64,000 bases of DNA from Hemileia vastatrix (taxonomy: Eukaryota; Basidiomycota; Pucciniomycetes; Pucciniales; Zaghouaniaceae). The stretch covers positions 15,118,498 to 15,182,497 of the forward strand of contig JASXTE010000017.1 of the NCBI GenBank assembly GCA_030280995.1, given 5' to 3'. The notes below the pieces were generated by a model. The model was given only the letters and a program-made list of their open reading frames with translations. It ran no database searches and was not told the origin of the DNA. Below, piece by piece: positions 1-9,983 of the stretch. Position 1 is the first letter of the stretch, and each line of letters opens with the position of its first letter. Position numbers and translations under genes: made by a program.

Positions 1-2990
1 GACTTATCTTCTTGATTGCCAGCCAAGTATTATCATCACAAATATCTGGCCTCTCCAAGGTCAACAGATATTTAACCAAAATCAAATAACACCCAGTCTG
101 ACCCCAGGTCTCATCTTCCAAATCCAACAAAACAACATCCAAGTTTAAAACTCTATCATTAAAATTACCAGTGTGCACATGAGCAACATGACCAGCATAA
201 CCAGGACACCAATCCCTAAACTTTATCAAATCCCTTCCCTTCCACTGAATCTTATGAGAATCCAGTTCACTAACAAAAACACCATTTTCCTAATTTGAGC
301 CATCCCAAACAACAGCCCCATCTTCATCAATAAAAACATGCTGATCACCAGAGACATGATCAGAACCTTCCAGTTTATCCTCTTGGCGGAGGAGAGAACA
401 ATCATCAAGTTTAGTCTCATGGGGGAGGAGAGAAAAATCTTCAGCACCCTTTGTGCTGGCTCTAACAACTGGGACATCTTTGTCAAACTCTTCCAGATCA
501 GAATCTTCATCTATGGGCAGTCTTCTTGATAATCCATCTGGCATTGTAAAAGTTTTACCTGGCTTTGGAACCAGCTCAAAAGAAAAATGTTGAATGAATG
601 CCACCCACCTAGTTATTGGAGCATTTGGAAGACTAGGTGTGTTGATCATTTGAACCAGAGATTTAGCGTCATCCTGAAGCTCAAAATTCTGCCCCCACAA
701 AACAGTTTGTAGCTTCTTCAAGATTTTTGCTACACCGCACAATTCCAACTTTGGCTGAGAATACCTATATTCCACCTCATTAAAAACCACAGACTCATAC
801 CTTACTGTCCTGAACTTCCTAGCTTTATCTCCCTAAGACAAAACAGCACCAGCAGCAATATAGCTTGAGTCCACCACCAGATAAATTTTTCCAGCCTCTC
901 CACCATAATTCAAATTGTGAAGAATAATATCTTAACCCACCACCTTCTTTATATTATGAAAAGCCTCTTCACACTCTGCAGTCCATTCCCACACTGCATC
1001 CTACCTGGTCAACCTCCTTAAAGGTGAAGCCCTCAAAGAACTATCTTTAATGAAAATCCTGACATACGCACAAACTTACAAAAATCCTCTGACTTCAGTA
1101 GTATTTTTAGGCCTTGGCCATGACTGAATTTTATTAACCTTCTTCTTTGACCTAATCCTCCCCTCTTTACATACCACATGCCCAAGATTTTCCAGAGCTG
1201 GAACACAACAACAAAATTTTGACCCGAAAATGGTGAAGCGAAATTATTCAATTCTAAACAATACTCTCTCTAGAGTAATTGCATATTCCCAAAAAAATCT
1301 CCTTATAACTGGGTTTTCTTTCAGCACTTCATTTCCATAATCAGTGAAGGGTCCTCTTATTTCACCGTCATCAATAAAAATACCAGCATGAGTAGGCACC
1401 TCATCTTGTAAAATACAAGCCATTTGTGCTTGATAAACTGCTACTGAATTAGTTGCTCCTTGAGGCAACCTAGTGAGCTGAAATTTCCCCAGCGCAGTCT
1501 TAAATGTTGTGAGTGGACGTGAATCAGTGTGAAGTTCCCTTTCATCATAACCACCCATAAATTCAACCAAACCATAACAAAACCTTCAAGAAAAGGCTTC
1601 CACAAAGTCTTCTGCACTTGGCGGCATCCCTGCATCCTTGATAGTAACTCTATTCAGGTCTCTAAGATCTTGTACCACCCTGAGCTTTCCATTCTGCTTT
1701 TTAACACAGAAAACTGAACTTGAATAACTAGAAGTCAATTGTTTATACAATCGAGTCCTGCCTCTTTCCCTAACAATCTCCACAAAATCATCCCAGAACG
1801 CAACAGGAATTGCAATAGGTTTTATTTACCAAGATTCATGACAAACCACAGAATCAATTAAGGCTCCCAATAATTGTGTTTCAACACACCCCTTTCCTCT
1901 TCAACAAATGCCATTGCCTTCTTCCTTAGCACAACAAGGTGCAACAAAAAACTTCTTTTCCTCCTCAGATAACCAACCATCAGGACCAAAGTCAACAACC
2001 TTTAACCTTTCCATTGTCACTCTAGCAGTTTCCTCAACATCAGGAGGCTTTTTCACCAGAGGATTACAGTACGGATCTCTTGAAAATGGAGGTCTCTTCA
2101 ATGGAGGATTTAAACCTACAGGCATAGGCTCATTTACAGGCCTAATCTTCTGTGCCACCTTCTTGTACATTGCGGCTCTACCGTTAAATTGAGGGATCTT
2201 CAGGACATCTTCTCTCCCAGACCTGGAACAAAAACAAAGGGTTTCCCCATTGCTCACATGTGTGGCCAAGGTAATGTTTTTGAAAGGTGTAGAAGAAACC
2301 CTAGTGGTGCACAATTGGGAGGACTTACTTTAACTCCCCAATCTCACCACTCCAAAACTTTTCTACAATCCCACATTTTCATCTTCACTTCCATCTTCCA
2401 AAACTTCAAATCTTGATTGATCATCAGAATCACATCTTCTAAAATTCTTCAGTTTATCCTCATGCAGGAGGCCTAAAACTGGATCTTGCTGATCTTCATT
2501 CTTCAAAAATTTGTGCAGTTTAAACTCTTGCTGTAGGCCCAAAACTAGATCTTGATGATCTTCACAGCAATATTTTGAATCTTCTTTCTTCATTATCTTC
2601 AGATTTTTTTCTTGACTTTCTTGAATTATCTTGAAATTTTTATTTTATTTTCTTGGGTTTTCTTCTTACCTACAAATATAACCAGGGGTTTCCCCAATGC
2701 ACACAGATGTGGCCAAGGTAATGTTTTTGAAAGGTGTAGAAGAAACCCTAGCATTGCAAAATTGGGAGGACTTACTTTTAGACCCCAATCTCACCACTCC
2801 AAAGATTTTATAAATATCTTTCAATAAAGATATATAACCCATCTTACTTTTTGAACTTGAATTAAAATTAACTGAAAATCTTGAAAAAGAACAGAGATTT
2901 GATAAAAAACTTGAAGAATACTTGCAGAGAAGAGAAAAATTATAAAGAGAAAGTTGAAAATCTACTTGGTATATCTCCAAGGGAGCTGAC
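1..2990 (-). pseudogene. Ty3/Gypsy pol pseudogene (RT-RNase H part), cut by window edge
   Basis: This is the decayed Pol of a minus-strand Gypsy element. It runs from about 2990 down to the window edge and is closely similar to the intact Pol at 9901-14133. Recognisable pieces are the N-terminal domain (2314-1901), the RT palm (1783-1244, with the catalytic segment reading GIFIDDG) and the RNase H C-terminus (790-290). They lie in different frames separated by stops and frameshifts, so no functional Pol can be made. Integrase and everything downstream are outside the window. In the intact copy the RT box is FFDD, here it is FIDD, so the first aspartate pair is conserved. Identity is certain from the side-by-side match; exact break positions are only approximate. 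Confidence 0.9.
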
Positions 2991-3067
2991 CTACTACAAC
3001 CTGGGATTTTCTCATCTTGGGGAGAGGTTGTAGCACTTGGGTGATCAGCTCACATCATTCTAAAAAA
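2985..3067 (-). promoter_or_regulatory. Ribosomal frameshift signal relic of minus-strand Gypsy element
   Basis: On the minus strand T TTT TTA (3067-3061) is followed within 11 nt by a stem whose arms are CTACAACCT and AGGTTGTAG, extended by GCTGA/TCAGC. It matches the signal at 9901-9983 although the surrounding gene is broken. The function is inferred from the intact copy. Confidence 0.75.
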
Positions 3068-5435
3068 GAAAGATTCTCACTAGAGCCAGAGCCACACTCC
3101 AAAAATCAAGAGGAGGCACCCACTTCTTTTCTCCTCCTGAAAAAATCCATGAATTGACACATTGACAACAAACCAGGCCTGGTTTCCCGGCCATCATCTC
3201 CAGGAGATGACAACCTCATGTGAAGTCTTCTTTTGTCTTCACCAATCAAATCCAAACTGATTTCCATGTCAAATTGATAGCCAATTCTTGCTTGAAAATC
3301 CATCAAGAATGGCCCACCCAGACAGCTTTTACATTACCCTTAGCAATGTAAAAATGAGCCTTTCCGGAGCCTCCACCAACATCCAACTTCAAAAATTTGG
3401 AGGTTCCCATCAACTCTGTTACATGACCACCTATACCTCTCAAGTTCCCACCAATACCAGTTTTGATGGGGAGGCCCAAATGAGTAGCCTCAAACATGGA
3501 AATCAGGTTAATCTGAGAACCTGAATCCACCAATGCCCTAGCCTCCCTGCCATTCAGGGTGACGTTGACATATCCCAGAGGAGCAGAAAAATGAGTTTCC
3601 AAACCCTCTCCAAACTTCTCAGCAGAATCACATATGTGTTCTACTTCCCCAGAAGACACTCTTCTTCTGGTCAACAACTTCTTTTGTCTATCAGCCAATC
3701 CAGGACTGATAGCATATAACTCCCCATAAGTAAGGGAAACCTGACCCTGGATCATCCTCTCCAGAACAGAGTCCATAAAGTTAGATTGGCCAGAACCTAC
3801 TGGCCTTTCAAAGTGAGCCCTTAGCTTCACTACCTTGGTCCTAGAATTTTCCTCAGGTCCAGAACCTCCAACAGATTTTCCATCAAAAGGAATCATACCA
3901 GAACCTTCACCAGAAGCTCTAACTCTGGCAGGCCTTGGCAATGAAGCCAAAGGAGCCTCCTCCTCAGAGTCAGAATCCACATCCATTGGCATTGGCTAAC
4001 CATATATGTCCAATGCACCAAAGCTAGGGGGGCCCATATTAGCAATTCACTTCTGCATCTTGTACAGATCTTCCTTGCTGTACTTCCTCCTAGCTGCACC
4101 CAGCTTAGGATCTGCCTTAGAAGCCTTAGGCTTTGGTTTGGCCTGAGAGCTGCTCTTTGGCCTTCCCACCTTACCTGCCTCTACATCATAGACACCAGCC
4201 AAGCATTCACCACTTGACTGTCCTCTGCAAGCATATAATTCTAACCCACCAAAGGAAGTAGAAAAAGAGACTTTATTCACCTCCTTCCCTTTCCCCTTAA
4301 TGTCATCATCTTGCTTAATAGAAGACTTCCCCTGATCAGGAATCTTCTCAAACCTTAGTCTCCTCTTATTGAGACCAGTCCTTCTCCTGACCATATCAAC
4401 AGGAGCCTGCCCCTCACTAGGCTTCACAAATTGACCATCAGGGAGCTTAAACACCCTTCCATCAAACTTCAATTTGCCCTCTGAAACATCTCTGTTCAGA
4501 GCCCAACAATCATTGGACTTATGTCCTCTTCTACTGCAATAAGAGCAAACCCAAGGATCACTTCTACCAGCCCGCCTGTCAAATTTTCTAAGCTGCGGAG
4601 GCGCCTTATTGGCCTTCTTTTCCTCCTGCACAAAAATGTGAAGCTGTTTTGTCAGGTCAGCTAACTGCTCCACCATTGGGTCCCTCTCCTGTTTTGGAAC
4701 CTTTACCATGTTCTTTTCCTCCTTCTCTACCCTGCTCCCATCTTCAGCCAAAGCCTCACTGACTTTGCTGACATACTTGGCGCACCCCTCTTGATAGGTG
4801 TCCACTGCCAATAACTTCAAATGGGCCTTCACCACCTTTTTCACCTTGTCTAAGGCAGGAAACTTCTGGTCCCAATTAGAAAGAGTCTTCATCAAGTCTT
4901 TCCTTGATAAATCCTTCAACACATCCATCCTGACATCTCTAGCCCTGGTGGACCAAAAAAAATCTTTGGCAGTATTTTCATGTGCCAGTTCCTCCACTTT
5001 CACCAAGTATTCCACCACAGGATCAAACTGTAGTAGAAACTTGCTGTAACTATGTAATTTACCAACACTGCTAAAAGACTGCCATTCACTGACAACCTTA
5101 TTCAGATCCACCATAGTGAACCTGACGCCCCATCAATCTACCATTTCCCTACACAGTAGCTTCCAATACCTCTTCTTGTATCCAGACATGGCCAAAACCT
5201 CCTTTTCCACCGCTCTATCTCCAATGAAGAAGATAATTTGCTTCACCATGTCTAGGTAGGAAGCACTGTCTACACCAGAAGCAGTTTCATATTTCTCCAG
5301 AAACCACTTTACATCTTCACTATTTAACTAGGCACCATCCCAAGTTTTAATCCTCACAAGTTCCCTTACCATCACAGCAGGCAAACCTTCCCTCTCACTG
5401 ACATTCACCACAGGAATAGAAGAACCAGAAGCCAT
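3055..5435 (-). pseudogene. Ty3/Gypsy gag-protease pseudogene
   Basis: Decayed partner of the intact gag at 7532-9913. The start MASGS is preserved at 5435, but in-frame stops occur in the first 110 codons, so the first long open stretch begins only at 5114. The capsid-like region, the zinc knuckle (CSYCSRRGHKSNDCW, near 4555-4500) and the retropepsin motif (ALVDSGSQINLI, near 3530) are all readable. The frame breaks again before 3300. The gag end keeps the slippery heptamer (plus-strand TAAAAAA at 3061-3067). The frame ends at the stop complementary to 3055-3057. Confidence 0.9.
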
Positions 5436-5505
5436 TCTTCCAGTCCAAATCACAGAAAGAGCCAATCACAGGCAACAGAGATTCCAAAGAGCTAACAAAT
5501 CCGTA

Positions 5506-5522
5506 CCCCACGCTTGGCACCA
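5506..5522 (-). promoter_or_regulatory. Primer-binding site, minus-strand Gypsy element (mutated)
   Basis: Read on the minus strand, the sequence just inside the LTR is TGGTGCCAAGCGTGGGG. It differs by a few bases from the site TGGCGCCCAACGTGGGG in the young copy, which is complementary to the 3' end of a lysine tRNA as I know it from retroviruses. Confidence 0.75.
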
Positions 5523-5526
5523 TAAA

Positions 5527-6347
5527 TGTAGACAATCTTATAGTACTAGCTATAGGTCATGGCCAAGAGATCTGGAGTAAAACCAGAAAGAAAAACCCCT
5601 GTACTTTTAGAAAAACAAGTGAGATTTACTTGCTACAGTAAATTGGTTCCTGTTTACCAAAATCCCCTTTTCCAAATGCACTTGACTGCTTGATCAGTCA
5701 AGAAAGTAGTCTCCAGACAGACTACCAAACCAAAGAACTGAAATAAAGACTAATGTCCACACCAGAGAAAGCAATAGGACATGATGTAGGTTGCAAATCC
5801 ACACCAGAGACAGCAATAATACTTGATATAGCTTGCAAGACCATACCATAGAAAAAAGTTGCTAATTTAAGTTAAATGAAGAACTCACTTGTAATAAAGA
5901 CAGCCAATTGTGGCCAAAAAAACAGTGAAAACTGAGTGAGGAACAAGGATATCACCTCTGGGTGGTTGTATGATAATTAGAGTTGCCCCAAACTGTCTTA
6001 TCCACTATATACACACAGACTACTAATTAAGAGCCCATGCACACCTGCAAATCCACCGTTCCTGACCACCAAATTGCATGAAACCTCCCTAAAAGGGCTT
6101 CAGAGCCCTCTAGAACTGAGGCGGACAATCCCCCCGACACCAGGAAGCCCGCCTGAAGCGGCCTGACCACCCTGAAGCCAGAAAACCACCAAAAACACCC
6201 AAACTACTTAAAAAATTCACCTACAACTACCAAAACCCTCAAAACACATAATTACACTATAACAACATTTTGACATGAAATATAGAGAAAATTCCACTCT
6301 TTCCAATAGTACTAAGCACTTAATCCTAACACTTAAGGTTAGCCCGT
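5527..6347 (-). repeat. 5' LTR of minus-strand Gypsy element, inner part
   Basis: Reverse-complement match to the inner (3') part of the 1092-bp LTR at 6348-7439, ending in TGTAGACAATC at the internal junction. The LTR is interrupted at 6347 by the insertion of the plus-strand element and resumes at 19373. Numerous substitutions compared with the plus-strand LTRs show that this copy is older. Confidence 0.92.
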
Positions 6348-7439
6348 TGTGGTCTTCCAACATTGGCAGGGGCCTTTGTTGTGTGATTTGGCGCTGTTTG
6401 TGCATGTCTTAATTGACATCTGTTAAGGAATTTGGTATTTTTCTGGTTTTATTCTGTGGATATTGGGTCTGTGGGTATGTAGGTACTATCATTGGATAGC
6501 CCTGGTTTTTCTCTATATTTTATGTCTTGAAGACATTTTTCATATTCTGAGTTTTAAGGGGTCATTTCCTCATTTTTCATTTATAATAAATTGCTGTTTA
6601 ATTTTGTTTTTCGTGTTTTACGGGCTAACCTTAAGTCTTAGGGTTAAGTGCTTAGTACCATTTGATAGAGCTAATTTTTCTCTATATTTCATGTCTTAAT
6701 GTTGTTATAGTGAAATTCCGTGTTTTAAAGGTTTTAGTAGTTGTAGCTAATTTTTCTAAGTAGATTAGTGGTTTTTATTGGTTTTCTGGCTTCAGGGAGG
6801 CCGGGCCGCTTCAGGCGGCATCTCCGACGTCGGGCGGCCCGCCCGCTTCTGTTTTAGGAGGTTGGGGAGCGCTCCAGGAGGGTTTTTTATGCAATTTGGC
6901 AGGTACAGGCGCCAGATTGGTGGGTGCTCATGGGCTCTTAGTTAGTGGTCTGTGTGTAAATAGTGAATAAGACAGTTTGGGGAACCTTAATCATCATACA
7001 ACCATCCGGAGGTGATCTCATTGTTCCTCACTCAGTTTTCACTGTTTTCTGGCCACAATTGGCTGTGTTTGTTGCAAGTGAGTTCTTCATTTAACTTAAC
7101 TTTGGCAACTGTTTTCTCTGTTATAGTCTTGCAAGCTATAGCAAGTATTATTGCTGTCTCTGGTGTGGATTTGCAGCCTACATCAAGTATCTTTGCTGTC
7201 TCTGGTGTGGACTTTGTTCTACATTTCAGTTCTTTGGTCTGGTAGTCTATCTGGGGACTACTTTCTTGGCTCATCAAGTAGTCAAGTGTGTTAAATAGGA
7301 GCTTTAGCAAAACAGGAACCAACTTACTTTAGCAAGTAAATCTCACTCTATTTTTCTAAAGGGACAGGGGATTTTCTCTCTGGTTTTTCTCCAACTCCCT
7401 TGGTCAAGGCCTATAGCTAGTACTATAGGATTGTCTACA
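6348..7439 (+). repeat. 5' LTR of young Gypsy element
   Basis: The same length as the 3' LTR and nearly identical to it. It should hold the promoter (U3) and the polyadenylation signal. A GC-rich patch around 6795-6845 folds as GCCGC/GCGGC with loop TTCAG, unusual in this AT-rich sequence. No core promoter element can be fixed from sequence alone. Confidence 0.95.
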
Positions 7440-7443
7440 TTTC

Positions 7444-7460
7444 TGGCGCCCAACGTGGGG
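7444..7460 (+). promoter_or_regulatory. Primer-binding site, lysine tRNA type
   Basis: TGGCGCCCAACGTGGGG begins four bases after the LTR end. It matches the known retroviral primer site for tRNA-Lys1,2 (recalled from simian D-type retroviruses). A search of fungal tRNA-Lys 3' ends would confirm it. Confidence 0.85.
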
Positions 7461-7531
7461 TTTGAACTTGCTAGTTCTTTGGAATCTCTGTTTTCTTTGG
7501 TTGGCTCTTTTTGGTGTTTTGGTCAGGAAGA

Positions 7532-9913
7532 ATGGCTTCTGGTTCTGCTATTCCTGTGGTGACTGTCAGTGGGGGGGATGGTCCTCCTTCTGTGATGGTT
7601 AGGGAGTGTGTGAGGATTAAAACTTGGGATGGTACCAAGTTTAATGGGGAGGATGTCAAGTGGTTTCTAGAGAAGTATGAAACTGCTGCTGGAGTGGATA
7701 GTGCTTCCTACCTGGACATGGTGAAGCAGATTAACTTCTTCATTGGTGATAGGTCAGTGGAGAAGGAGATTGTGGCCATGTCTGGCTACAAGAAGAGGGA
7801 TTGGAAATTGTTGTGTAGGGAAATGGTGGAAAGATGGGGTGTCAGGTTCACTATGGTGGACTTGAACAAGGTTGTCAGTGAATGGCAATCTTATGGTGGT
7901 GTTGGTAACTTACATAGTTACAGGAAGTTTCTGCTACAGTTTGATCCTGTAGTGGAATACTTGGTGGAAGTGGAGGAGCTGGCACATGAAAATGCTGCCA
8001 AAGATGTTTTTTGGTCTGCCCTGGCTAGAGATGTCAGGATGGATGTGTTGAAGGAGTTGTCAAGAAAGGAATTGATGAAGACTCTTTCTAATGGGGATCA
8101 GAAGTTGCCTGCCTTGGATAAGGTGAAGGAGGCTGTTGAGGCCCATTTGAAGTTATTGGCTGTGGACACCTATCAGGAGGGGTGTGCCAAGTATGTCAGC
8201 AAAGTCAGTGAGGCTTTGGCTGAAGAGGAAGTTAGGGAGAAGAAGGAGGAGAAGAATTTGGTGCAGGTTCCCAAACAGGAGAGGGACCCAATGGTGGAGC
8301 AGCTGGCTGATCTGACAAAACAGCTGCACATTTTTGTCCAAGAGGCCAAGAAGGTTAATAAGGCACCTTCTCAGCCAAGAGACTTTGAAAGAAGGGCTGG
8401 TAGGAGTGATCCTTGGGTTTGCTCTTATTGCAGTAGGAGGGGGCACAGGTCCAATGATTGTTGGCCATTGAACAGGGATGTGTCTGAAGGAAAAGTGGAG
8501 TTTGATGGCAGGGTTTTTAAGTTTCCTGACGGTTCTTTTGTGAAGCCCAGTGAGGGGCAGGCTCCTGTTGATTTGGTCAGGAGAAGGGGTGGTCTCAATC
8601 AAAGGAGGCCAAGGTTTGAGGAGATTCCTGATCAGGGGAAGTCTTCTGTTAAGGTAGATGAGGACGTCAAGGGAAAGGGGAAGGAGGTCAATAAGGTCTC
8701 TTTTTCTACTTCTTTTGGTGGTTTGGAGTTGTATTCTTGTGGTGGACAGTCAAGTGGTGAATGCTTGGCTGGTGTTTATGATGTGGAAGCAGGAAAGGTG
8801 GGTAGGCCTAAGAGCAGTTCTCAGGCCCAACCAAAGCCAAATGCTTCAAAGGGTGATCCTAAGCTGAGTGCAGCTAGGAAAAGGTACAGCAAAGAGGAGC
8901 TGTACAAGATGCAGAAAGTTATGGCTGACATGGGCCCCCCTAGTTTTGGTGCATTGGACCTGAATGGTGAGCCAATGCCAATGGAGGTGGATTCTGACTC
9001 TGAGGAGGATGTCCCTTTGGCTTCATTTCCAAAGCCTGTTGGAGTCAGAGGTTCTGGTGAGGGATCTGGTTTGGTTCCTGTTAATGGTAAATCTGTTGGT
9101 GGTGCTGGTCCTCAAGAATCTTCTAGGACCAAGGTGGTGAAGCAAAGAGCTCACTTTGAGAGGCCAGTAGTGTCTGGTCAAGTTAATGTTATGGACTCTG
9201 TCCTGGAAAGGATGAACCAGGGTCAGGTTTCCCTATCTTTTGGGGAATTGTATGCTATCAGTCCAGGGTTGGCTGATAGGCAAAAGAAGTTATTGACCAG
9301 GAGAAGGGTTTCTTCTGGTGAGGTAGAATACATTTGTGATTCTGCTGAAAAGTTTGGTGAGGGGTTGGAAACTCATTTTTCTGCTCCTCTGGGATATGTC
9401 AATGTCACTCTGAATGGCAGGGAGGCAAGGGCATTGGTGGATTCAGGTTCTCAGATAAACTTGATTTCTTTGTTTGAGGCAACTCATATGGGCCTCCCCA
9501 TCAAAACTGGTATTGGTGGGAATTTGAGAGGGATCGGTGGCCATGTCACTGAATTGGTTGGAACTTCAGAGTTTGTGAAGTTAGATGTTGGAGGAGCCTC
9601 AGGGAAGGTTCATTTTTACATTGCTAAAGGTAATGTAAAAGCAGTTTTGGGCGGGCCATTCTTGATGGATTTTCAGGCAATAATTGGTTATCAATTTGAT
9701 TTGGGAATCAGTTTGGAGTTGACTGGTGAAGACGAAAGGAGGCTTCACATGAGGTTATCATCCTCTGGAGAGGACGGTTGGGAGACTAGGCCTGGTTTAT
9801 CTTCAATGTGCCAGTGCATGGACTGCTGCAGGAGAAGGAAGGAAGTGGGCGCTGCCTCTGGTTTTTTGGAGTGCGGCTCAGGCTCTATTGAGAGTCTGTC
9901 TTTTTTAGAGTAA
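7532..9913 (+). CDS. Gag-protease polyprotein, Ty3/Gypsy
   Basis: An intact frame of 793 codons from MASGS; the same start is kept in the decayed sister copy. The N-terminal half is a retrotransposon Gag capsid-like region. A CCHC zinc knuckle CSYCSRRGHRSNDCW lies near residue 297, expected to bind genomic RNA during packaging. A long linker rich in K, S, G and E follows. The retropepsin motif ALVDSGSQINLIS lies near residue 634, with the catalytic DSG. Protease is thus fused to Gag rather than to Pol. The frame ends at TAA 9911-9913, only one codon after the slippery heptamer, which is the classic layout for making a minority Gag-Pol fusion. Confidence 0.95.
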   Translation: MASGSAIPVVTVSGGDGPPSVMVRECVRIKTWDGTKFNGEDVKWFLEKYETAAGVDSASYLDMVKQINFFIGDRSVEKEIVAMSGYKKRDWKLLCREMVERWGVRFTMVDLNKVVSEWQSYGGVGNLHSYRKFLLQFDPVVEYLVEVEELAHENAAKDVFWSALARDVRMDVLKELSRKELMKTLSNGDQKLPALDKVKEAVEAHLKLLAVDTYQEGCAKYVSKVSEALAEEEVREKKEEKNLVQVPKQERDPMVEQLADLTKQLHIFVQEAKKVNKAPSQPRDFERRAGRSDPWVCSYCSRRGHRSNDCWPLNRDVSEGKVEFDGRVFKFPDGSFVKPSEGQAPVDLVRRRGGLNQRRPRFEEIPDQGKSSVKVDEDVKGKGKEVNKVSFSTSFGGLELYSCGGQSSGECLAGVYDVEAGKVGRPKSSSQAQPKPNASKGDPKLSAARKRYSKEELYKMQKVMADMGPPSFGALDLNGEPMPMEVDSDSEEDVPLASFPKPVGVRGSGEGSGLVPVNGKSVGGAGPQESSRTKVVKQRAHFERPVVSGQVNVMDSVLERMNQGQVSLSFGELYAISPGLADRQKKLLTRRRVSSGEVEYICDSAEKFGEGLETHFSAPLGYVNVTLNGREARALVDSGSQINLISLFEATHMGLPIKTGIGGNLRGIGGHVTELVGTSEFVKLDVGGASGKVHFYIAKGNVKAVLGGPFLMDFQAIIGYQFDLGISLELTGEDERRLHMRLSSSGEDGWETRPGLSSMCQCMDCCRRRKEVGAASGFLECGSGSIESLSFLE

Positions 9914-9983
9914 ACAGGGCTGATCACCCTAGTGCTACAACCTCTCCCCAAGATGAGGAAATCCCAGGTTGTAGTAGGTCAGC
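9901..9983 (+). promoter_or_regulatory. -1 programmed ribosomal frameshift signal (slippery site and stem-loop)
   Basis: The heptamer T TTT TTA occupies 9901-9907 in the correct phase: the zero-frame Gag codons are TCT TTT TTA GAG TAA. Slipping back one base enters the Pol frame, which is open across the Gag stop. After an 11-nt spacer comes a stem-loop, 9919-9983: CTACAACCT pairs with AGGTTGTAG without mismatch, and the stem extends through CCTA/TAGG and GCTGA/TCAGC with a bulge. This is the HIV-1 type heptamer with a downstream structure at the usual distance. Function is inferred; the sequence elements are seen directly and recur in the minus-strand copy. Confidence 0.85.
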
